Assembly: GCA_032718865.1 (NCBI GenBank)
Contig: JALUTQ010000009.1
Span: forward strand, 124,001 to 188,000
From: Tilletia caries
Lineage: Eukaryota; Basidiomycota; Exobasidiomycetes; Tilletiales; Tilletiaceae
Direction: 5' to 3'
Length of the DNA stretch: 64,000 nucleotides
Part shown: positions 57,015 to 64,000 of the stretch, piece after piece
Numbering within the stretch: the first letter of the stretch is position 1
Layout of the letters: each line of letters begins with the position of its first letter
Notes under the pieces: model-generated
The model's database searches: none
What the model was told of the DNA's origin: nothing
What the model saw: only the letters and a program-made list of their open reading frames with translations
Made by a program: the position numbers and the translations under genes

Positions 57015-60000
57015 GTGCTGGTGCCGGATTCGCGTTCTTGCCACTACTCTCCTTCGGCGAAGCCGATCGGCCCGCAGCAGCAGGGTCATGCAAGCCCGAT
57101 ATACCCCTCAAGGGCAACCGCCCGACCTGCTCATCCGCAGCCTCCAAAAACGGACTCGACTCCACGCTCCCAAAATGATGTTGACCCGGGACGAACGTGC
57201 CCGCAGTGCCCTTCCTCACCCTCCGATGAAAGCTCTCCATCCGACTCTTCTGCGACTCGCACTCGCCATCATAGATGAACAGCAGACTGCTCGCGTAGAA
57301 CCGATAGCCATTAAGCCGGTACACGATGTGCGCGAGCTCGTACAGCCTGCTGATGATCGTCGGCACGTGATGGATGAGGAGTTCCTGCCCGTTGTGGAAG
57401 AAGCGCGCCAGGGCCGTCGAAAATTCGCCAGGCGCTACTTTCCGGCCGTAGTACTTGTCCTGAAACAGGAAGCGCTCCGCGGCACAGTCATAAACTTGCA
57501 TCCCGCAGATCCGCACCCCGTGCGTCCGACTGGTCGTCTTGTCGCACTTCCGCGTCTGGCTCTCCTTCTTCGCATCCGTCGCGTCGAGGCCGTACTGCCG
57601 CGTGCCCATCTTGAGGTCCAGTACGCACGGGGACGTCAGACGACCCGTTAGGTCTTCCAGAAGTAGGAACTGTTCCGATCGGCCGGCATCGTCTTCGAGC
57701 GTCGGTGCAATGTAAGGCGGAGGCATCGGCAGAGCCGGTGTAGACAGAGACACGTACGTATCTGGCGTCTTCATCTTCTGTCCTCCACCGAGGTGGAACG
57801 GCCGGGGCGTCTGTTTGGCATCCTCATTCATGACATCGGCCAGTTGAGCCTGCATCACACTACTGTGCATACCAGCGGCGTCAGGGAGGTCGAACATCTG
57901 CAACAAATCAGTAGCAGCAGCAGCAGCCGTTACACCGGACTTCGACCCAATCGTCCCATTACCGTTGCTACTGCTGTTGTTCGCCTCTCGTCGAAGTAAA
58001 GACCGAGGCTCGTCCACGCTCCGACTCCGGCTACGACGGGTCTTCGAATCAGCCCGGACACGGCTCTCGTCGGCGGCAGAAGGAGGCCCTGCTGCACCCA
58101 GGACCAAGTCCTCAAGCCCAGCCTCGTCCAGCCCTTTCGAGAAGTCCATCCGTCTCCGGCGGAGCGTCGCCGTCCCATAGTCAGAGTCCCCACCCTCGCT
58201 CTCAGCAGCAGCAGCAGCAAGCAAATCGGTCTCCCAAGGAAGCTCAGGCACAGGGCTTGGCTGTGCACCTCGCTCGTCCGCTGGCCGATAGGGGTCCAAC
58301 CGAGGCGAGCGCTTGAGAGAAAGTGCCAGATCGCTATGAACGCGCCGGAACGATCCCGTGGGCCGCTGCGGCATCGGCGGCTTCGGCTGCGTACCCTCCT
58401 TCGGCGACGAAGTTGATGACGCGGGGAACATCAAGCTCTTCACAGTGGCAGGGACCGCCGTTCCTAGAGCTAGAGGAGGATGTACGCGCGCGTCGGCGGG
58501 GAGGACGACGGGGGACGCGGTCATTCGGGGCGGCGAGCGCGGAGGCGTGCTCGGCTGACGGGGACCACGCGCCCGAGTGGACCGCACACCCCGTCCCACA
58601 CTCTCCCCATCTGCATCGCCCTCGCCTCCACTGGCAGCATGCAACGAGCGCGGGTGGGCCGGCACATAGACCCCCGTATTGCCGCCGTTGCTGGACGACA
58701 GCGAGTTCTCGCGCTGGAAGGTGGATGACTTGAGCGAGGTTATCGATGCGCCCGAGCTTGACATCGGACGCGCTGCCATTTGACGCAAGTTGGCTCCGTG
58801 ACGAGGTAGGGCCCCAGCACCACTGCCTTCGTCGCTCTCGTCCCACTTCTGCTGCAGCCGGTTCCGGTTCCGCCGAGCGAGCCTCTTCGAGTTCTTCCAC
58901 CCGAGCGCACCGTGCTCGTCGCCATCAAGGACAGGACTGCTAAAGACTTCTCGAAGGACTTTCTCCTTCAGCTGCCGGTTCACCGCCGTACTTCCCCGTC
59001 CGGAGATGCAACCCTGGGGAAGACTCGGCGCTGGTGCAACGAGATTAGAAGTACTGGCAGAAGCCGATGGCGCGATGGTCGACGAAGACACTGACAACGG
59101 CAACTGCCGATGCTGCACCGTGGACGAGACCGCCCGGGCAGGACCGAGATTGAACAAGCTCGGATCCTGAACAAGAGACGCCTGCGGAACGAAGCTCTGC
59201 GACGTGATCCCCATGGGAACCATACTCCGCTTCCTAAGCTTGCCATGCGCCTGGGCCGAGTTCAGCGCAGCGACCACGTCCGCAGGCGCCGACTCCGAGG
59301 TGGTCGAATACGACGGCGCAAACGGATTCGTCGAAGGCGACTGCTGCGGCGCCGGCGTCGACGGACTGCTCGAGAGTGGCGTCGTCTGTAACGGGTCCAA
59401 CGAGCCTACACCCGTTACGCTGCCCGCATGGTTCGACGGAGGAGCCGAGGCCCAGAACTCGCTATGTCCGTCCAGACTAGAGCTCGGCTGCGAAGATGCC
59501 GTCGTGGTCGTCGCGTAGCTAGAGGCATATCCAGCCGGTACGTCAGCAGCGGCGGGGGCCACAGCCGCGCCCGTGCCGTATGTCGAGAGAGCAGGAGCAG
59601 GAGCAGGGGCAGGAGCAGCGGGACCGGGCGGCGCACTACTAGCAACAGCAGGCGCAGGCACCCCACTCCGCCTCAAGAGCCAATTCGGGGCCATATGTCT
59701 GTTCATATGCAGCGAGACTTCCGGAATCTCGCCCTCGTGCGGGTCCTGCCCTGAGAACACCTTCCGCCGGACCTGTCGTCCCCGTTTATTATTATTAGTA
59801 GTAGTACGGGAGACCGAGGTGGTGGAACCTTCGCCGTCGGTTGCTCCTGACCCAGCACCGGCTCGGGAGCCTTCGTGTTCGGACAGGTCGCCCGTGGTGG
59901 AAGCTGCCTTGGACTGGACGCCCGTCGATCCAGCGGTCGATGGAGCACCATTGCCATACTGCTGCTGCTGCCCATCGACAAGATCCGCCGTCGGGTCCGC

Positions 60001-61330
60001 ATCCCCCTGCCCATTCTCCTCCTCATTCAAGTCGTCCAAATCCGGGCTGCCATCGGCGTCAACCAATTCCCCTTGGCTCGGCTGTCGGTAGTTGACATTG
60101 AGGACACCAAGGTACTTGGGCATGAAGGGGAGCAACTCAACATGGTGCTCCTCCACAGCCTCGTAGAATCTGTTTTCGCGGCTGACCAGAGGCTTGCAAA
60201 CAGCCCGGGCGGAGAAGCGGAAGATGGAGTTATGGCCGCCGACCTGGTTGTTGAAGGGCTGGAGCTGTACGACGGCGGTAGGCGGAGGAAGGGACGGTGG
60301 TAATGGTGGAGATGTGTAGTTGTATAATGATCCTGAGGGATGCGAGTCGTGCCCCGACGCAAACCCTGATGGACCAAGGTCGATCTGAGATGGGGACGAT
60401 GTCCGCCTGGTCGTTCGCGAATGATGATCGCCCGCCTGACTCTGGTCTGAGAACCCATCGAGCTCGTAGTCGTACTGAGGATCGTCGTAGTCCCCCTCAG
60501 GATCATCATACTCCTCCTCGTCCTCCTCCTCATCATCATCTTCGTCCTCCCAGTCCTCATCATCATAATCGTCGACGTCCTCTTCGACATGGGGGCGATG
60601 ATCGGCTTCTGTGTCAACTTCGTCGATACTGTCGATGGGGTCGCATGAGCGTCGGGATCTTCGACTGGAGATGGGAGGGGAGTGCGGGACGGTGACGGGC
60701 TGTGAGCAAGCTGCCTCCATGAAGGGAGAGAAGCTTTGCCATCCGCCGCTACCATCGATCTGAGGCAAAGTAACATCACAATACTGGTCAGCCAAAGGGA
60801 AGACTATGAGTTAGTAATCAGAAGAGGGGGTCACTCACGACGGGCTCAGGCACGATGGCACGCGCTGACTTATCAGACAGATCGCCCTTGAGAACGGAGG
60901 GAGAGACAGGCGCTGATACCCGCTGCCCCTCGCGCTCTCGATCTCGATCCCGTTCTCGATCACGTTCCCACTCCTGTTGTAGCAGTTGTATTTGCTGCTG
61001 CTGTTGTTGCTGTTGCTGTTGTTGTTGCTGTTGCTGTTGTGGAAGTTGCTGTGGAAGTTGCTGAAGCTGATGCTGAAGCTGCAGCTGATGTTCCCGCTGC
61101 TGATGATGCGGGTTATAATCGACATGGATCGTCGCAGCGTCGGTATCGGCCAGGAGCGCAGCCGCCGCTCTGCTCGGTCTGCGTCCCTTGCGCACGAGGA
61201 GCGATCCTTCCTTCTTCATCCAGCGCGGCGTGGCCGAGGGCGAGACCGCGGTGGATCCAACGCCGGAGGAGGAGCCGGTGGCCGTGGCCGGGTCGACCGG
61301 GTCCAGCCCTTCGGGGCTTCGGCTCAGCAT
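56305..61330 (-). CDS. KCS1: Inositol hexakisphosphate kinase
   Basis: Two coding exons (61330-60839 and 60759-56305) join in phase 0 to 1648 residues. The N-terminal two thirds are disordered, with a long poly-Gln run (genomic about 60992-61040), an Arg-Asp-Arg-Glu run and acidic clusters. The kinase lies at the C terminus. It has the inositol-polyphosphate kinase signature [14 protein letters not shown] (Asp about 1212), [14 protein letters not shown], and the metal-binding IDFAH (about 1474). A Ser/Gly/Ala insertion splits the catalytic part, as in other fungal Kcs1 proteins. The enzyme makes 5-InsP7 from InsP6 and influences phosphate sensing, vacuole function and stress. ATG 61330 is preferred because the in-frame sequence further upstream has no ATG. 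Confidence 0.92.
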
Positions 61331-62597
61331 TCGGAGGGGATGATAAGGAGGGGACAGTGGCGGGATGGAAGGGATGGTCAGACTCTGTGGCTGGGATCCG
61401 CGCTCACTGCTGATCTTGTCCAACGATGAGAGTAAGTGAGAGACAGAGAGAAAGGGTCATACACCATGCTTAATCGCCAAACAGTGAATTATCACAAGCA
61501 CAACTGACAATCACACATCTGTCACGTGCAGACAATTAGGCCGCACGTGCCGCACTCCCAAAAGGGTGACTCGGTGCGAAAGACTCATGGACAACGGATC
61601 AGATTGGGAAACGGAAGAGGGGAAAGAGATGGTTCAAAGTTGAGAGAGAGAGAGAAGGAAGGAGAAGAGCGTATAAATGAATATCGGAGAACCCAGAGAC
61701 GGGAGGTTGGGGAGGGCTATCTGCACAGGTATAATCCTGCACGGGAACAGCGAAAGCAAAGAACACAAGCCCGCCGCTTTCCCACCCCCAATCGCCCTCC
61801 TGTCCTTAGAAGAATCAGCAAGAGAGAGAGAGAGAGGGGCGGGTAGTGAAAGCCAGGCCAAATGAAGAGGGCGGGATCCGCGATTGAAGGCGTTCGGAAC
61901 CAGCCAACGCGGAAAAAGAGGCGTCGGGGAAAAGGAGAGTCTTGTTAAACGAGTGTGTGGGTGAGCCTGCGCGTTCGCGGGGGGAGGGGGTTATCCCCAT
62001 CGTCCGGCCGCAGCACCAATGGTTGAGGAGACGCAAGATGTGTGTGTGTGTGTGTCCGAATGGGGGGCGAAGGATCGAAGCAGAAGTCCGGTCTATCGAA
62101 AAGAAAAATAGAAGTCGAAAATGGAAGAATCGTCCCTCGTCCCTCAAGAAAAGGTCGCAAGTGGCGCGGATTCGAGGAAGAGGGGGAGTATATGAATGTC
62201 GAAACACCCGAAAAAATCGGAAGAGGAAACGAAAGGAAAAGAACCGTGGCTTGAAGGGAAAAAAAGACTGTTCGCGCGAGAAGGAAAAAAGTGGATCGCT
62301 GGCCCGGCGGAAGGACGAAGGAGTCGAAGCTCCGCCACCCGTCGATGGGCCGCCAGGAAGAGTGTAGCACCGAGCAGTCGGAGAAGAAGGATCCCTGGCA
62401 TAGATACGCCCAAGGCCGAGAGGAGTTCCAAAGCGAAAAAAAACTCGACCTGGGTGTAGGAAGGTGCGGGTGACGTTTGTAGAAGCAGGAAGAGAAAAGC
62501 CGAGGTGTCGGGCTGGAGACGAAGGGTGTCGAAAGATGGAGCGAGCGAGCGAGCCCGAAAGGGGAAGGAGAGGGTTATAAATCAAAGGAATAAACCC
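61331..62597. other. Intergenic region upstream of the inositol kinase
   Basis: Purine-rich sequence with (GA)n near 61812-61834 and (GT)n near 62039-62054. No gene is supported; the overlapping frames on both strands (61815-62585, 61942-62367) have no domain. It must contain the kinase promoter, possibly a non-coding first exon with a donor near 61407, and the 3' end of the next gene. Confidence 0.5.
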
Positions 62598-64000
62598 TCA
62601 CCCCTCCATCCCATGGCTCATCGCACTCTCAAACCCAGTCGCAGCACTCATCCTCGTCCGCATCGTGGCAGCACCATGACTGTCGGCCGTGACGCCCTCC
62701 ACCTCCGCCTCATCCCCAAACGGAGAAGCCCCCTCCTCCTCCTGCGTCTGCACCAGTCTCTGCGAAGAAGAAGGCATAACCGTCGCCTGACTGATCATCG
62801 ACGCCCGCAACCCAGCCCCAGATCCAACGGAAGGAGCAGACGTCGACCCAGACCCGACGGCCGAAGAAGAAGAAGAAGAAGAAGACGGCCCAACCCGCCC
62901 GCCATTCGACTCATAGAACGACAGCTGGATCCGCTGCGACTCCGTAAGACTAGCCAACGCAAGCTCCCGCTCCGCAACACTGAGCGTACTCAGCAAACTC
63001 GAGCGGTTCCTCGTACTCATCATCGACCGGTCCCCGGACTGGTTCCCGCCGTTGTTGGGGCTCGTACCGTCGAACATCAACTCCCGCAAACTCTCCGTGC
63101 CCGACCCATCCGACCGCTCCGTCATCCGACTGTTCCGGAACGGATTCGTAACCGCAGCGGGCAATGGGCTCACAGCCGACGACACAGCCTGCCCCTCCGC
63201 AAACGGATCCACCTCAACACCCGCGCTCCGCCGCCCGAACGCCGATCCCGATCCGGCCCGTTGCACACTGGCATAGCTCCCATCCAACTCCCGCATAACA
63301 CCCTGGGCGTTCAACTCCAACGGCAACCGCGCACGCTGTTGCTGTTGCTGTTGGTGCTGCTGCTCCGACCCATCATCAATCACGAACTGCGTGTCCGTGT
63401 CGACAAGCATGCCCGTGGCAGGCTCGAGCCCCGCATGCGTGTACGCCTCGTACCCACTGATCCGGTTCGGACCCGCATCACCAGCGTATAGGTCCAACAT
63501 CCCATGCTCCGCAGCCTCCGCGTCGCTGATCTCCCAAGTTTCCGTAAGGCCTTGGTGACCACCGTGAATGGCACGCTGCATCTCCTCCCCACTAGGCTCC
63601 CACATCTCCCTCAGCGTCGCCCGGTCCGAGCCCGGTCCAGCACCAGCAGCGCCATGATCGGCATTGGAAAGCCCCGCGAACGAAGCAATCGTAGTCGGCC
63701 GCTTCTTATCCTGAAGCTGGATCCGGCCCGCACTACGACTCTTCCTCACCCGCCACGCAACAAAGAGCACAAGCACAGCACCAAGCGCACAGCTAACCCC
63801 AATCAACGCCGTCTTGATGCTCCCATTCCCGGAGTCGGAGCCACCAGCGTTGCCATTGAGGCCGCCATCAGCAGACATGTTGTTGCCGGACTTGACGACC
63901 GAGAGGATGTTGAACTCCCGATCGACGTGTGCGGCCAGTTGCTTGCCGACGGCCGAGGGAGCCGAGGTGTAGAACTTCGACGAAGGGTCCTTGATCATCT
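62598..64000 (-). CDS. Single-pass membrane protein with a long cytoplasmic tail, 5' end outside the window
   Basis: The visible part is 466 residues and stays open to the window end, so the N terminus is missing. An extracellular stretch with DREFNILSVV is followed by a Gly/Asn/Ser linker, one hydrophobic helix (residues about 62-83 of the visible part) and a basic stop-transfer Arg-Val-Arg-Lys-Ser-Arg. The tail of about 380 residues is Ser/Gly-rich, with Gln and Ser runs and acidic patches. The type I orientation and the folded segment next to the membrane recall signalling mucins (Msb2 type) or other wall sensors, but this is inference and I do not recognise the family firmly. It is on the same strand as the inositol kinase gene. 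Confidence 0.7.
   Translation of the reverse strand, partial: MIKDPSSKFYTSAPSAVGKQLAAHVDREFNILSVVKSGNNMSADGGLNGNAGGSDSGNGSIKTALIGVSCALGAVLVLFVAWRVRKSRSAGRIQLQDKKRPTTIASFAGLSNADHGAAGAGPGSDRATLREMWEPSGEEMQRAIHGGHQGLTETWEISDAEAAEHGMLDLYAGDAGPNRISGYEAYTHAGLEPATGMLVDTDTQFVIDDGSEQQHQQQQQQRARLPLELNAQGVMRELDGSYASVQRAGSGSAFGRRSAGVEVDPFAEGQAVSSAVSPLPAAVTNPFRNSRMTERSDGSGTESLRELMFDGTSPNNGGNQSGDRSMMSTRNRSSLLSTLSVAERELALASLTESQRIQLSFYESNGGRVGPSSSSSSSSAVGSGSTSAPSVGSGAGLRASMISQATVMPSSSQRLVQTQEEEGASPFGDEAEVEGVTADSHGAATMRTRMSAATGFESAMSHGMEG

Noticed and set aside
60855..61064. Poly-Cys and Arg-Ser repeat frame on the + strand
   Set aside because: It is the complement of the poly-Gln and Arg-Asp-Arg-Glu tracts of the inositol kinase exon.

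Overview
The window is fungal nuclear DNA, most likely from a basidiomycete and plausibly from Ustilaginomycotina. It is GC-rich. Its genes are interrupted by many short introns (most 70-110 nt, GTGAGT/GTACGT donors), and its regulatory and signalling proteins carry long Gln, Ser, Pro and Gly tracts. A gene with a Rua1-type C-terminal zinc domain, first described in Ustilago, points the same way. The high intron density argues against Ustilago itself. No genus is claimed. All exon coordinates were read by eye from splice signals and reading phase.

Layout. 1-5.2 kb: a PIF/Harbinger-type DNA transposon (Myb/SANT-like accessory gene plus transposase) next to an inverted partial copy of itself, forming a near-perfect palindrome over 2 kb long, then a short terminal-inverted-repeat (TIR) element. 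6.6-12 kb: two neighbouring pepsin-like proteases on the + strand. The first looks active and possibly GPI-anchored. The second has altered catalytic loops and an in-frame TAA, with a gene-free transposon-like insert at its 5' side. 12.7-18.6 kb: a TMEM97/EXPERA membrane protein and a large Zn2Cys6 regulator, both on the - strand. 19-27 kb: a repeat-rich stretch with a small TIR element, degenerate tandem repeats and a tyrosine-recombinase (Ngaro/DIRS-like) retrotransposon with gag, RT/RNase H and recombinase. 27-54.4 kb: the housekeeping and morphogenesis core, in order a charged coiled-coil protein (+), Aurora/Ipl1 kinase (-), chitin synthase (+), a Rua1-like zinc regulator (-), an F-box protein (-), the plasma-membrane H+-ATPase (-), phosphoglucomutase (-) and the mRNA capping guanylyltransferase (+). 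54.7-55.6 kb: an element packed with TTTTACAG-type octamers. 56.3-64 kb: an inositol hexakisphosphate kinase (-) and the 3' part of a single-pass membrane protein (-) that runs off the window.

How the genes relate. There is no metabolic gene cluster. Several genes bear on the cell surface: chitin synthase, the H+-ATPase energising uptake, phosphoglucomutase feeding UDP-glucose for glucan, and the possibly GPI-anchored protease. Two pairs are divergent with short shared upstream regions (Aurora/chitin synthase, 313 bp; phosphoglucomutase/capping enzyme, 366 bp).

The most unusual observations are: the transposon palindrome; a chain of 12-18-nt micro-exons in the Rua1-like zinc domain; the pseudoprotease with an apparently preserved reading frame beyond a stop codon; an intron kept inside the retrotransposon RT; and two gene-free elements whose ends are crowded with element-specific short motifs.
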